Source: Bacillota bacterium
GTDB lineage: Bacteria > Bacillota > UBA4882 > UBA8346
NCBI GenBank assembly: GCA_029776205.1
Contig: JAKOTQ010000003.1
Location: forward strand, 1-64,000
Length of the DNA: 64,000 nucleotides
Direction: 5' to 3'
Shown here one piece after another: positions 35,343-44,245 of this stretch (positions are counted from its first letter, which is position 1; every line of letters begins with the position of its first letter). The translations under genes and the position numbers were made by a program. Below the pieces are notes generated by a model. It saw nothing but the letters and a program-made list of their open reading frames with translations. It searched no databases and was not told the DNA's origin.

Positions 35343-36732
35343 GAAAAGCCTCCGGTTTTCTTTCGTGATTCTCGTCTTGAGACTGAAGGATTTCATTCTT
35401 ATAGGGTATAATCACCGTAAACTGACTCCCTCGTCCCAATTCACTTTCCACCGTAACTTTCCCGTTATGGCGTTCAATAATATGTTTCACAATGGACAAC
35501 CCAAGCCCGGTACCGCCCATCTCCCGGGAACGTCCTTTATCCACCCGATAAAAGCGTTCGAAGATCCGAGGTAGGCTTTCTTTTGGAATGCCGAACCCGG
35601 TATCCCGGACAGTGATCTGAATATCGTCCCCCACCAGTTCACTTTCAATACAGACTTTACTCCCGGGCGGCGAATACTTGATTGCATTGTCCAATAGATT
35701 TAAAAAGACTTCCCGAAGAAGATCCTCATCACCAGTCATTATTGTGGCATTTAGGTTTTGATTCAATTCGATATTCTTCTCCTGGATCCGATTGTGCAAC
35801 GTAAGCATAATCTCGCTGATCAGCTGATCCAACCGAACCGGCTCCTGCTTCACTTCACCCTGGCCGCTTTCTAATTTGGAAATATCCAGCAAATCATGGA
35901 TGAGATTATTCAACCGCTCCGTTTCCTGGTAAATGATGGACAAAAATTTCATGACCGTTTCCCGTTCTTCCAGCGCACCATCGAGTAATGTTTCAATAAA
36001 CCCTTTGATCGAAGTCAACGGAGTTTTTAATTCATGAGATACATTGGCCACAAAATCGCGGCGCATGGATTCCAACTTACGAAGCTGGGTCACATCGCCA
36101 ATGACCGCCACCACGCCCCGAATCTCTTCATTAATCTCATCCCGAATCGGAGCCAGATTAAGATTGAGAACCCGTTCAGGATTCCCCGGCCAAATAATCT
36201 CCTGTTGAATGGAGTTGCCTTTCACATAAATCTGATGAAAAATATCTGCCAGCTCGCTCTGGGGAAATACTTTGTGAGGAAATTCTCCCACACCTTCCCC
36301 TGGACTTAGATGAAAAAGCTCCGCTGCTGCCGGATTGATCAGACTGATTCGACCGGTGATCTCCGTTGCGATAACCCCTTCGGACATACTGGACAAAATC
36401 GCTTGAATCTCTTCCATCCGTCCGTGCAATGCACTGAGATCGCTGGTATGAATTCGTTCAAATTTTTCGATCTGTTTTGCCAGCTGCCCATAGATGTCAT
36501 CTTTCCGGGTTAATCGAGTTCTCAGCGGAATTCCCTGACTGAGATTGTCCATATAATTTAGTAATTCATCCAAGGGCGCTTTGATCCAAAGATAAATTAA
36601 ACAACCACAAAAAACGAACCAAAGCAGCGAAACCACTACATAATACGGATTACTCCAGACAAAACCCGCGATCACAAGCGGCAAAAAAAGAAGGAGGAGA
36701 AACCCTCCTATCTGCCAGGCAATCTTCTTCAT
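35326..36732 (-). CDS. phoR: PhoR-type sensor histidine kinase
   Basis: 468 residues: two TM segments (about 7-25 and 29-50) separated by only a few residues, a HAMP-like linker (51-100), PAS (about 108-215), HisKA with phospho-accepting His233 (VSHELKTPL) and an HATPase domain (N box near NAIKYSPP, GFGIP, GGTGLGLSIV). Autophosphorylates and passes phosphate to PhoP. The near-absence of an extracellular domain means it senses inside the membrane, through PAS, or through a partner such as the Pst/PhoU system. Starts three bases after the phoP stop. Confidence 0.9.
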   Translation of the reverse strand: MKKIAWQIGGFLLLLFLPLVIAGFVWSNPYYVVVSLLWFVFCGCLIYLWIKAPLDELLNYMDNLSQGIPLRTRLTRKDDIYGQLAKQIEKFERIHTSDLSALHGRMEEIQAILSSMSEGVIATEITGRISLINPAAAELFHLSPGEGVGEFPHKVFPQSELADIFHQIYVKGNSIQQEIIWPGNPERVLNLNLAPIRDEINEEIRGVVAVIGDVTQLRKLESMRRDFVANVSHELKTPLTSIKGFIETLLDGALEERETVMKFLSIIYQETERLNNLIHDLLDISKLESGQGEVKQEPVRLDQLISEIMLTLHNRIQEKNIELNQNLNATIMTGDEDLLREVFLNLLDNAIKYSPPGSKVCIESELVGDDIQITVRDTGFGIPKESLPRIFERFYRVDKGRSREMGGTGLGLSIVKHIIERHNGKVTVESELGRGSQFTVIIPYKNEILQSQDENHERKPEAFHGEIE

Positions 36733-36734
36733 GG

Positions 36735-37430
36735 TTATTCACTCCGAAAACGATATCCTACCCCGCGCACAGTTTCCAAATAAACCGGCTCTGCCGGATT
36801 GGTCTCGATTTTCTGGCGCAGTCGACGCACATGAACGTCTACGGTCCGGGTATCTCCAAAATATTCATAACCCCATAAATGTTCCAGCAAAAATTCACGG
36901 GTAAAAGCCCGTCCTGGATTAACCAACAGCAGCTTGAGAAAATCAAATTCTTTCGGTGTCAGTTCCACTTCTTCCCCGCGTACCTTCACCAAATGCTGCC
37001 GAAGATCCATTTTAATCTCACCGATTTCGATAATTTCCGGTTCATCCTCATTGGTTTTGCCGCTGCGGCGCATTACTGCCCGTACCCTTGCCACCAACTC
37101 ACGGGGCGAAAAAGGTTTGGTCACATAATCATCGGCACCCATCTCCAAACCAAGAACCCGATCCGCCTCTTCACTTTTTGCTGTAAGAATGATAATGGGA
37201 ATCGATTTGGTTTGCTGGTCGGCACGGAGTTGTTTACAAACCGATAAACCATCAAGCTCCGGAAGCATCAAATCCAGGATCACCAGATCCGGTAATTCCT
37301 GTTTCACCAATTCTAAGCCTTTACGTCCTGTATTGGCAGAAATAGTTCGATATCCTTCCCGATCAAGATTATATTTAACCAGTTCCACAATATTTTGCTC
37401 GTCTTCAATTATTGCGATTGTTCCGGCCAT
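36735..37430 (-). CDS. phoP: PhoP/PhoB-type response regulator
   Basis: 231 residues from ATG 37430 (GGAGG six bases upstream). Receiver domain with acidic pocket (IIEDEQ) and phospho-acceptor Asp53 (LVILDLMLP), Lys in TAKSEE; C-terminal OmpR-type winged helix (TPKEFDFLKLL, DVHVRRLRQKIE, VRGVGYRF). Binds DNA as a dimer to control, by homology, phosphate-starvation genes. First gene of the phoP-phoR-rluB-hypothetical transcript. Confidence 0.92.
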   Translation of the reverse strand: MAGTIAIIEDEQNIVELVKYNLDREGYRTISANTGRKGLELVKQELPDLVILDLMLPELDGLSVCKQLRADQQTKSIPIIILTAKSEEADRVLGLEMGADDYVTKPFSPRELVARVRAVMRRSGKTNEDEPEIIEIGEIKMDLRQHLVKVRGEEVELTPKEFDFLKLLLVNPGRAFTREFLLEHLWGYEYFGDTRTVDVHVRRLRQKIETNPAEPVYLETVRGVGYRFRSE

Positions 37431-37578
37431 ACGCAACCTCCTAATCTGTTTTATAAACAAACCACGCTGACAAAATACTAATATTTGAATTAATTATATC
37501 AAACAAATCGCAAAATGCACAATAGTTGTAAAAGCGCCCTATTTTTTCATAAGTTCAATCTGGCATCTTCTCTTCAAA

Positions 37579-37612
37579 TAAAAACCAGCGGTTACGCACA
37601 AACCCGCTGGTA
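37579..37612 (-). terminator. Terminator after lysA
   Basis: ACCAGCGG / CCGCTGGT stem with minus-strand tail TTTTTATTTG. Confidence 0.85.
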
Positions 37613-37619
37613 AAATGGA

Positions 37620-38888
37620 TTATTTTAAAGAAACCATCGGTAAACAGGAAAAATCAAGGGTCGCAAAATAATCGTCAATAGTTTCTCTGCGGCGAATTTG
37701 CACAACACTTCCATCCGGCCGCAGTAATAACTCTGCCGAACGCAATTTACCGTTATAATTGAATCCCATGGCATGGCCATGAGCACCTGCATCATGAATG
37801 ACGAGAATATCTCCCTCGTCGATCAACGGGAGTTTCCGGTCGATGGCAAATTTATCGTTATTTTCACACAAAGATCCGACCACATCATAAACATGATCCA
37901 TCGGCCAATTTTCTTTACCCAAAACGGTAATATGATGATAGGCACCATACATACCGGGACGCATCAAATTGGCCATACACGCATCGACCCCGATATAATT
38001 TTTATAGATCTCTTTTCGGTGAATCGCAGTCGTTACTAAATATCCATAAGGTCCGGTAATCATCCGGCCGTTTTCCATCACGATTTTCAGCGGGTCCAGA
38101 CCATTGGAAATAATGATTTCATTATATAATCTCCGGATACCCTGGGAAACAATGTCCAAATCCACCGGTTCCTGCTCCGGCCGATAAGGAATTCCGATTC
38201 CGCCTCCAATATTGACAAACTCGAACCGGATACCGATCTCCCGGGTAATATCCCGGACCAATTCAAATAAAATCCGGGCCGTTTCCACAAAATAATTGGG
38301 ATCCAGCTCATTGGAGGCTACCATCGTATGTAACCCAAACCGCTTCACGCCTTTTTCTTTCATAATCCGATAAGCATCAAACAGTTGTTGACGGGTCAAC
38401 CCATATTTGGCTTCTTCCGGTTTTCCAATGATTGCATTTCCCTGCTTCAGAGGCCCCGGATTATAACGGAAACAAATCAGTTCCGGAACACCGGCGCATT
38501 CCTCCAGGAAAGGAATATGGGTGATATCATCTAGATTGATAATTGCCCCCATCTCCATGGCCTTCTGAAACTCTTCCGCCGGCGTATTGTTGGAAGTAAA
38601 CATTACATTTTCTCCGGTAATCCCGGACCGCTCTGCCAAAATCAATTCCGGCAGCGAACTGCAATCCGCCCCAAACCCTTCTTCACGAAGAATGGATAAT
38701 AAATAGGGATTTGGAGTAGCTTTTACGGCAAAATACTCTTTAAATCCAGGCACCCATGAAAATGCCTCCGTCAATTTCCGGGCATTCTCCCGGATAGCCT
38801 GTTCATCATAAATATGAAAAGGCGTAGGATAACGTTTGATAATATCTTGAATTTGCTCTTTAGTAAACGGTACCGTCTTCGCTGCCAT
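37620..38888 (-). CDS. lysA: Diaminopimelate decarboxylase
   Basis: 422 residues. Fold-type III PLP enzyme: Schiff-base Lys in KEYFAVKATPNP, GADCSSLPEL, NIGGGIGIPY (phosphate loop), and a C-terminal active-site Cys/Tyr region (VGSLCENNDKFA, AGAHGHAMGFNYN). Decarboxylates meso-diaminopimelate to lysine, the last step of the pathway whose early genes lie at 41.5-46 kb. Some members of this family act on other amino acids, but the C-terminal SLCENND block fits LysA. Ribosome site GGAGG. A perfect 18-nt inverted repeat lies just upstream. Confidence 0.88.
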   Translation of the reverse strand: MAAKTVPFTKEQIQDIIKRYPTPFHIYDEQAIRENARKLTEAFSWVPGFKEYFAVKATPNPYLLSILREEGFGADCSSLPELILAERSGITGENVMFTSNNTPAEEFQKAMEMGAIINLDDITHIPFLEECAGVPELICFRYNPGPLKQGNAIIGKPEEAKYGLTRQQLFDAYRIMKEKGVKRFGLHTMVASNELDPNYFVETARILFELVRDITREIGIRFEFVNIGGGIGIPYRPEQEPVDLDIVSQGIRRLYNEIIISNGLDPLKIVMENGRMITGPYGYLVTTAIHRKEIYKNYIGVDACMANLMRPGMYGAYHHITVLGKENWPMDHVYDVVGSLCENNDKFAIDRKLPLIDEGDILVIHDAGAHGHAMGFNYNGKLRSAELLLRPDGSVVQIRRRETIDDYFATLDFSCLPMVSLK

Positions 38889-38906
38889 ACATAACCTCCG
38901 TTGAAA

Positions 38907-38924
38907 GTCATAAATAAATATGAC
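38907..38924. promoter_or_regulatory. Inverted repeat upstream of lysA, possible operator
   Basis: GTCATA-aataaa-TATGAC, perfect, 18 bp upstream of the lysA start codon. Position fits an operator overlapping promoter or leader; no known regulator assigned. Confidence 0.4.
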
Positions 38925-39084
38925 GTTTATTACGTTTCATCCCATAATGTTACTATAATAATGTTATTATATTATTTCAAAAGATTGAGATCAACTGAAA
39001 ACCCTAAATTTTATCATTACATATTATTAAACTTATCACAAAGTTATCACAAACCTGTCATAACATCGGAATATCGAAGAATTT

Positions 39085-39420
39085 TTAAAAGCACACAGTT
39101 CACAGTAGACAGGGAACGATTTTACCAAGAATTTTTGTATTTTTTCCTTTGCCCTTTACACTTTACTCTTTTGAACTGTCAACTGTCCCAACTGCCCCAA
39201 CTACCCACTGTCAACTATTTTCAAAGCTTCTGACTCCTGTTTCCTAACTCCTTACTCCCAATCCAATATAATCCCAAAGCCTTTTCCCCGCAAATTGGGC
39301 ATCCTAACCTGGAACCCAATACCCAATACCCAATACCCAATACCTAGCACCCTGCCTCCAGCGCCCAGCACCGACCTATAACCGTGAACTGTGTATTGTG
39401 CACTGTGAACCTACCAACTC
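39085..39420. repeat. Dense cluster of short degenerate word repeats
   Basis: The spacer is almost wholly built of short words: AACTGTCAACTGTCCC and CCACTGTCAACT (39170-39213), CTGACTCCTGTTTCC and TAACTCCTTACTCCC (39229-39260), a run of ACCCAATACCCAATACC (39313-39345) then TAGCACCC, and GAACTGTGTATTGTGC (39386). The same words occur at seven other spacers. Upstream (38925-39084) is AT-rich and holds a tandem pair of TTATCACAAA (39034-39054). No gene. Confidence 0.8.
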
Positions 39421-39443
39421 AATTAAACCGCAGGGAGTTTATC

Positions 39444-40400
39444 ATGAAAGTACGTTTAGGTTTTGTTGCGATGACACTCCGGCTGGAAAACTGTTCACCA
39501 TCTAAAACGATAACCCTGAAAAACATCGAAAAAATCTCCGGCTACGAACATCAGATCGGCCGTCTGACATCCATCGCCAAGGAAAACTTGGAAAACACCC
39601 TTCGAATCTTAAAGGCCAATCAATATGACCATATTCAGATTTATCGTTTCACATCAAAATTGATTCCTTTATGTACTCATCCACAATTCCGAACATGGAA
39701 TTACTGCGAAGACCTATCCCGGGAACTCAAAGCAGTCGGCGATTTCGTCAAAGAACACCGGATGCGGGTCAGTATGCATCCGGATCATTTCACCCTCCTC
39801 AATAGCCCAAATCCTGAAGTAGTCGAGACCTCCATCCGGGATTTGGAATATCATACGAATGTTCTGGAGGCTATGGGATTAGGTACCGATGCTAAACTGG
39901 TCCTCCATGTCGGCGGAAAATATAACCAACGTTCCGAAGCACTTGAACGGTTTAAAAGCGAATTTCTTCAATTGCCGGAACGGATTAAAAGCCGGATCAC
40001 CGTTGAAAATGATGACCGTTCATTTACTGCAGCCGAAGTATTGAAACTTTGTAGGGACATCAAAGCTCCAATGGTATTTGACCTTCACCATCATCAAGTA
40101 TTAAATCATGGTGAAGACCTCTCTGTCATGTGGCCGGAGATCTGTGCCACCTGGGAAAATACCGGCCTTCCGCCCAAAGTCCACCTCTCCAGTCCACGGG
40201 ATGACCAAAGTCCCCGTTTTCATGCTGATTTTATCGATGCTGATGCTGCAGTAAACTTTCTGAATATCATCCGCCCCCTGGATAAGGATATAGATATTAT
40301 GATCGAAGCCAAGCAAAAGGATATGGCTTTGATCCGACTTTCGGAAGACTTGAAAGCCCGCGGTTTCACCATGAACGGCCTTGCCGAACTCATTTTGTAA
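39444..40400 (+). CDS. uvsE: UV-damage endonuclease UvsE
   Basis: 318 residues from ATG 39444 (GGGAG six bases upstream). TIM-barrel nuclease of the UVDE family: N-terminal VRLGFVAMTL, FRFTSKLIPL-type strand (IYRFTSKLIPL), metal ligands in SMHPDHF, LHVGGKYN, VENDD, FDLHHH and the C-terminal MIEAKQKD. Nicks DNA 5' of UV photoproducts, an excision route independent of UvrABC; common in spore-formers. Monocistronic. Confidence 0.93.
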   Translation: MKVRLGFVAMTLRLENCSPSKTITLKNIEKISGYEHQIGRLTSIAKENLENTLRILKANQYDHIQIYRFTSKLIPLCTHPQFRTWNYCEDLSRELKAVGDFVKEHRMRVSMHPDHFTLLNSPNPEVVETSIRDLEYHTNVLEAMGLGTDAKLVLHVGGKYNQRSEALERFKSEFLQLPERIKSRITVENDDRSFTAAEVLKLCRDIKAPMVFDLHHHQVLNHGEDLSVMWPEICATWENTGLPPKVHLSSPRDDQSPRFHADFIDADAAVNFLNIIRPLDKDIDIMIEAKQKDMALIRLSEDLKARGFTMNGLAELIL

Positions 40401-40448
40401 TTTGATCTTGTCATTTTACCAATCTTTAGATATACTATAAAATGTTGT

Positions 40449-40614
40449 GCAAGGGGGAGTAGTTCCCAGGGTTCCGGTTCCGCCGGTTCCCGGACAGAGT
40501 CAACATACTGGCTAAGCTCAAGCTAAACCTGGCTCTGTCGGCAGTACACCGTCTAAACTTACGGTTACGGCTTAACGAGACCTTTGCGCCTTATTGGCGC
40601 ATGGTCTCTTTTTT
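40449..40614 (+). promoter_or_regulatory. yybP-ykoY manganese riboswitch with terminator
   Basis: Conserved yybP-ykoY pieces in order: GGGGGAGTAG (40453), AGAGTCAACATACTGG (40496), ACCTGGCTCTGTCGGCAG (40537), and CGAGACCTTTGCGCC at the 3' end. GAGACC (40577-40582) pairs with GGTCTC (40603-40608) in a stem followed by six T, a typical intrinsic terminator. Known members bind Mn2+ and turn on Mn exporters; the gene 105 bp downstream is a GDT1/UPF0016 protein, a known partner. Mn2+ binding would prevent the terminator. Confidence 0.93.
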
Positions 40615-40718
40615 GTTAAAATTCGGCATATGCTTGGCTTGTTTTTTCCCTAAATACTCAATATTCAGTCGTTAGGTTTGTCTTTCAAATATAAATTTCA
40701 AAACTAGGAGGAATGTTA

Positions 40719-41393
40719 ATGCAGGCTTTTTGGCTTTCGATGGTCATGATTTTCCTTGCCGAGCTGGGGGATAAAACGCAACTGGTGGCCCTTACTCTGG
40801 CAACACGCTATAACGCCCGAATTGTATTATGGGGAATTTTTTGGGCAACCTTTGGCGTACACATTGCCTCCACTGCCATCGGCTGGGTAATGGGGGGAAT
40901 TCTTCCGACCGACTGGATCAAATTTTTCGCAGGTTTGGCTTTTATCGCCTTCGGGTTTTGGACGTTGCGTGGAGACAGCCTGGACGATGATGAAGAAGTT
41001 AAAACCAAAATCACCTCTCCCTTCTGGCTCGTCTTCGTCACCTTTTTCCTGGCGGAATTAGGAGACAAGACCATGTTGAGCACCGTTACATTAGCAACCA
41101 CCCATGCCTTTATCCCGGTTTGGTTTGGGTCAACACTGGGGATGGTGCTTTCTGACGGATTGGCAATTTGGATCGGTACCATGCTAGGCACGCGACTGCC
41201 GGAAAAAACGGTTAAACTGGGAGCGTCCGTTATCTTCTTCGCTTTTGGAGTATTCAGTATGATCCAAGGCGGACTTCATCTCCCTTCCTGGGTCTGGCTC
41301 ATCGCTGCCGTCACCTGTATCGCTTTGGGAATTTTCTTTCTCCGGCCCACTCAGGAAAAAGCGGAATCCACTGAAGAAAGAATGGCGTCTTAA
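40719..41393 (+). CDS. GDT1/TMEM165 (UPF0016) family manganese exporter
   Basis: 224 residues from ATG 40719; AGGAGG lies seven bases before it, whereas the ATG at 40713 is too close. Two repeats of the E-x-G-D-K-T signature (AELGDKTQL at about 16 and AELGDKTML at about 112), each in a three-TM half, define this cation-exporter family. With the Mn riboswitch in its leader, Mn2+ export is the natural role. Inner membrane. Confidence 0.93.
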   Translation: MQAFWLSMVMIFLAELGDKTQLVALTLATRYNARIVLWGIFWATFGVHIASTAIGWVMGGILPTDWIKFFAGLAFIAFGFWTLRGDSLDDDEEVKTKITSPFWLVFVTFFLAELGDKTMLSTVTLATTHAFIPVWFGSTLGMVLSDGLAIWIGTMLGTRLPEKTVKLGASVIFFAFGVFSMIQGGLHLPSWVWLIAAVTCIALGIFFLRPTQEKAESTEERMAS

Positions 41394-41435
41394 ATATTTA
41401 CGAAAAACAGTTTGCCAAAAACGGTTTCCAATGCA

Positions 41436-41468
41436 AAACCCTCCCCAAATTTTGGGAGGGTCAATTTT
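41436..41468. terminator. Shared terminator between GDT1 and dapA genes
   Basis: CCCTCCCC-aaatt-TTGGGAGGG; T-rich on the plus strand (TCAATTTTT), GTTTTGC on the minus. Confidence 0.75.
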
Positions 41469-41495
41469 TGCATCGATTCGTATCGAATCTTTAAG

Positions 41496-42380
41496 TTATC
41501 CCATTAATCCCAGATTTCGCAATACGCCTTCCAGCATTTCCTTCTCTTGGGGCGTCGCTTCAACCAGCGGCAACCGAAGCCCGCCTACCTTGAAGCCTAA
41601 TAAGTTACAGGCTGCCTTCACCATAATCGGATTCGTATTCGCAAACAAAGCCCGGTTTAACGGCCCTAACTCCATGTTGATCTGAGCCGCTTTCGCCACT
41701 TCCCCATGTTCATAGGCTGTTACCATCTCATTAATCTTCCGGCCAGCTATGTGTGCAGCCACACTGATAATTCCCACGCCGCCAACGCTCAACACAGGTA
41801 ACGTCAGAGCATCATCGCCGCTGTATACCTGGAGGCTTTTCGGAGCCTGTTCGCAAATTTGGCTGATTTGCCCCAAATTTCCCGAGGCTTCTTTAACCGC
41901 TACCACGTTTTCGATCTCAGCCAACCGCAGCATCGTCTCTACCGAAATATTAACGCCCGTCCGGCCCGGAATGTTATAAATGATCACCGGCAACGAAGTT
42001 GCTTCGGCAATGGCTTTAAAATGTTGGTACAAGCCTTCCTGGGAGGGTTTATTATAGTACGGAGCCACCAGCATCACTCCGTCAACCCCGGCCCGTTCCG
42101 CCTCTTTAGTCAGTTCAATGCTGTCGAAGGTGTTATAACTTCCAGTTCCTGCAATAACGGTTCCTTTACCCCCGATGGCCTCAACCACCGCTTTAAACAA
42201 ATTGACTTTCTCGGCTTTGGTCAACGTTGGTGATTCTCCAGTGGTACCAGCGACCACCACTCCGTCAGACCCGGAGTCAATTAAACGATTAGCCAGCTCT
42301 TGACTCACCTGGTAATTGACAGCCAGGTTTTGATCAAACGGAGTGACCATCGCCGTAAGCACTTTTCCCAATTTTACCAT
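41496..42380 (-). CDS. dapA: 4-hydroxy-tetrahydrodipicolinate synthase
   Basis: 294 residues from ATG 42380 (GGAGGA seven bases upstream). Class I aldolase: GTTGESPTLT, catalytic Tyr in IIYNIPGRTG and Schiff-base Lys in VAVKEASGN. Condenses pyruvate with aspartate semialdehyde. Its product goes to DapB for lysine and to DpaAB for dipicolinate, and all these genes share one operon here. Last gene of the lysine-riboswitch operon. Confidence 0.96.
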   Translation of the reverse strand: MVKLGKVLTAMVTPFDQNLAVNYQVSQELANRLIDSGSDGVVVAGTTGESPTLTKAEKVNLFKAVVEAIGGKGTVIAGTGSYNTFDSIELTKEAERAGVDGVMLVAPYYNKPSQEGLYQHFKAIAEATSLPVIIYNIPGRTGVNISVETMLRLAEIENVVAVKEASGNLGQISQICEQAPKSLQVYSGDDALTLPVLSVGGVGIISVAAHIAGRKINEMVTAYEHGEVAKAAQINMELGPLNRALFANTNPIMVKAACNLLGFKVGGLRLPLVEATPQEKEMLEGVLRNLGLMG

Positions 42381-42400
42381 CTTTCTCTCCTCCTTAACCA

Positions 42401-43615
42401 TCAATTCAAAAATTGAAAATGTAATGCCTGCAATGCCTTTGACATCACTTCCTGCTTGACAAGGCAGGCAATATTCGTATGGGAATCGACCGAATGATAA
42501 ATAGCTATCTCCGCTTGTCGTAACCCTTTTACCATCTTAGCCATCACTCCGGGAACGCCTCGCATTCCCGAACCCACAATAGCCACCTTGGCAAAACCCG
42601 GTTCAATCGTAACATCCAAACCAGTGCGACTCAACACCTGTTCGGCCTGGTCCATTCGTTGTTCATCGATGATGAACCGAATTTGATAAGGGGCTACCTG
42701 GATCATATCCACACTAATGCCGGAATCAGCCATGATTTCAAAAACATTTAAAACCATGCCGTTCTCATTCAAATCATCCTTAGACTGGATCGTAACCAAA
42801 GCCATTCCGGCAAGGTGAGCCAAACCAGTTACTATTTTATCCCGCCTGATCTCAATGCTTCCGATGGGTGCACCATCAGCAACCAATGTTCCGGGTCCGT
42901 CAGCAAAAGTGGAACGTATCCGGAGGGGTATCCGCCCTTCCATCGCGATCTCTACCGCCCGTGGATGAACCACCTTGGCTCCAAGATGAGCCATTTCACA
43001 AAGTTCCTGATAAGTTAAACTATCTAACGGTTTAGCCTGAGGAACCATTCGGGGATCAGCGGTCATCACCCCGTCCACATCGGTGTAAATTTCAATTACC
43101 TCCGCTTTCAACGCAACACCGAGGACTGCAGCTGTCGTATCACTACCGCCCCGTCCCAATGTGGTAATCTCTCCGTCGCCGGTCACACCTTGAAAACCAG
43201 CGACCACAACAATCTTCCCTTCATCCAGCAGTTTGAGAATCCTGGCTGGATGTACTTCTTTAATATGGGCATTATTAAAATGATAATCAGTTATGATTCC
43301 GGCCTGGGCCCCGGTAAGAGCTACCGCATCAAGCCCATGGGAACGCAGGGTTTGAACCATGATGACACTGGAAATAATTTCACCACAAGACATCAGCAAA
43401 TCCAATTCCCGGGGCCGGATTTGTTTGGAAATCTCGCGGGCCAAACCAATGAGTGTATCTGTGGCATAAGGCTCTCCGACCCGCCCCATAGCCGATACGA
43501 CAACGACCACCTGTAAGCCTTCATCAACTGCGTTTTTAATCTTTCTGACAACCTGTTCACGCTTATCTGCTGATGATACCGAAGTTCCCCCGAACTTTTG
43601 AACGATAATCCCCAT
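42401..43615 (-). CDS. dapG: Aspartate kinase with ACT domains
   Basis: 404 residues. KFGGTSVSS at the N-terminus, SCGEIISS, TLGRGGSDTTA, and two C-terminal ACT domains (about 265-400) for allosteric control. Phosphorylates aspartate, the first step to lysine, DAP and threonine. In Bacillus dapG is the DAP-sensitive isozyme placed between spoVFAB/asd and dapA; asd is missing here. Start has GAGG upstream; gap to dapA is 20 bp. Confidence 0.93.
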   Translation of the reverse strand: MGIIVQKFGGTSVSSADKREQVVRKIKNAVDEGLQVVVVVSAMGRVGEPYATDTLIGLAREISKQIRPRELDLLMSCGEIISSVIMVQTLRSHGLDAVALTGAQAGIITDYHFNNAHIKEVHPARILKLLDEGKIVVVAGFQGVTGDGEITTLGRGGSDTTAAVLGVALKAEVIEIYTDVDGVMTADPRMVPQAKPLDSLTYQELCEMAHLGAKVVHPRAVEIAMEGRIPLRIRSTFADGPGTLVADGAPIGSIEIRRDKIVTGLAHLAGMALVTIQSKDDLNENGMVLNVFEIMADSGISVDMIQVAPYQIRFIIDEQRMDQAEQVLSRTGLDVTIEPGFAKVAIVGSGMRGVPGVMAKMVKGLRQAEIAIYHSVDSHTNIACLVKQEVMSKALQALHFQFLN

Positions 43616-43635
43616 TGGATTGGCCTCACTTTCAT

Positions 43636-44244
43636 TCAGTGTGCATCAATGGATGAACGGGTATAACTGATAATTACCGGTTGCAGTTGGCGATGGTTCA
43701 GCGCTTCCAAAATCGTCTCCGGTATTAATTTCATGTCGGCAACCAATGATGATTGCTTGGTTTCCGGTGCATCCTGGCCAAACGGCACAAAATATATATT
43801 TTTACGGTTAAGCAATAATCCAAGATTACGCCCATTTCCACTCAACCCGTCATTGGTCGAGATTCCGATCACAACCGGACGGTTGTTGCGTAACTGGGCT
43901 TTGCAGGCTAAAGTAACACATGTATCGGTAATCCCCAAGGCCAGCTTTGCCAGAGTATTTCCAGTACATGGCGCAACCACCACCACGTCGACCATATTCT
44001 TTGGTCCAATCGGTTCCACTTCCACCATGGTCGTCATCGGTTGCTTTCCGGTAATCCGGACCAACGCTTCCCGAAGTTCCACCGCTGTTCCAAAACGAGT
44101 ATCCGTTTCCGCGACTGCAGGTGAGATAATCGGGAATATTTCCGCCCCTTCTTGCTGTAATTTTTCAATCACCGGAAGAACCTGATCCATGGTACAATGT
44201 GAACCAGTCAATGCAAATCCTATTCGAATTCCGGAAAAACGCAT
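43636..44244 (-). CDS. dpaB: Dipicolinate synthase subunit B
   Basis: 202 residues from ATG 44244, one base after the dpaA stop (AAGGGGG upstream; a GTG at 44256 overlaps the site). A flavoprotein-like Rossmann protein: IRIGFALTGSHCTM, VVVAPCTGNTLAKLALGITDT and NDGLSGNGRNLGLLLNRKN are typical of SpoVFB. With DpaA it makes dipicolinic acid, which fills the spore core with calcium. Normally a mother-cell gene. Confidence 0.94.
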   Translation of the reverse strand: MRFSGIRIGFALTGSHCTMDQVLPVIEKLQQEGAEIFPIISPAVAETDTRFGTAVELREALVRITGKQPMTTMVEVEPIGPKNMVDVVVVAPCTGNTLAKLALGITDTCVTLACKAQLRNNRPVVIGISTNDGLSGNGRNLGLLLNRKNIYFVPFGQDAPETKQSSLVADMKLIPETILEALNHRQLQPVIISYTRSSIDAH

Positions 44245-44245
44245 C

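Noticed and set aside
39034-39054. DnaA-box cluster / origin (TTATCACAAA twice)
   Set aside because: Neither copy fits TTATNCACA exactly, there are only two, and no replication genes are near.
39085-39420. CRISPR-like array
   Set aside because: Words are only 7-10 nt, degenerate and without constant spacing or unique spacers; no cas genes nearby.
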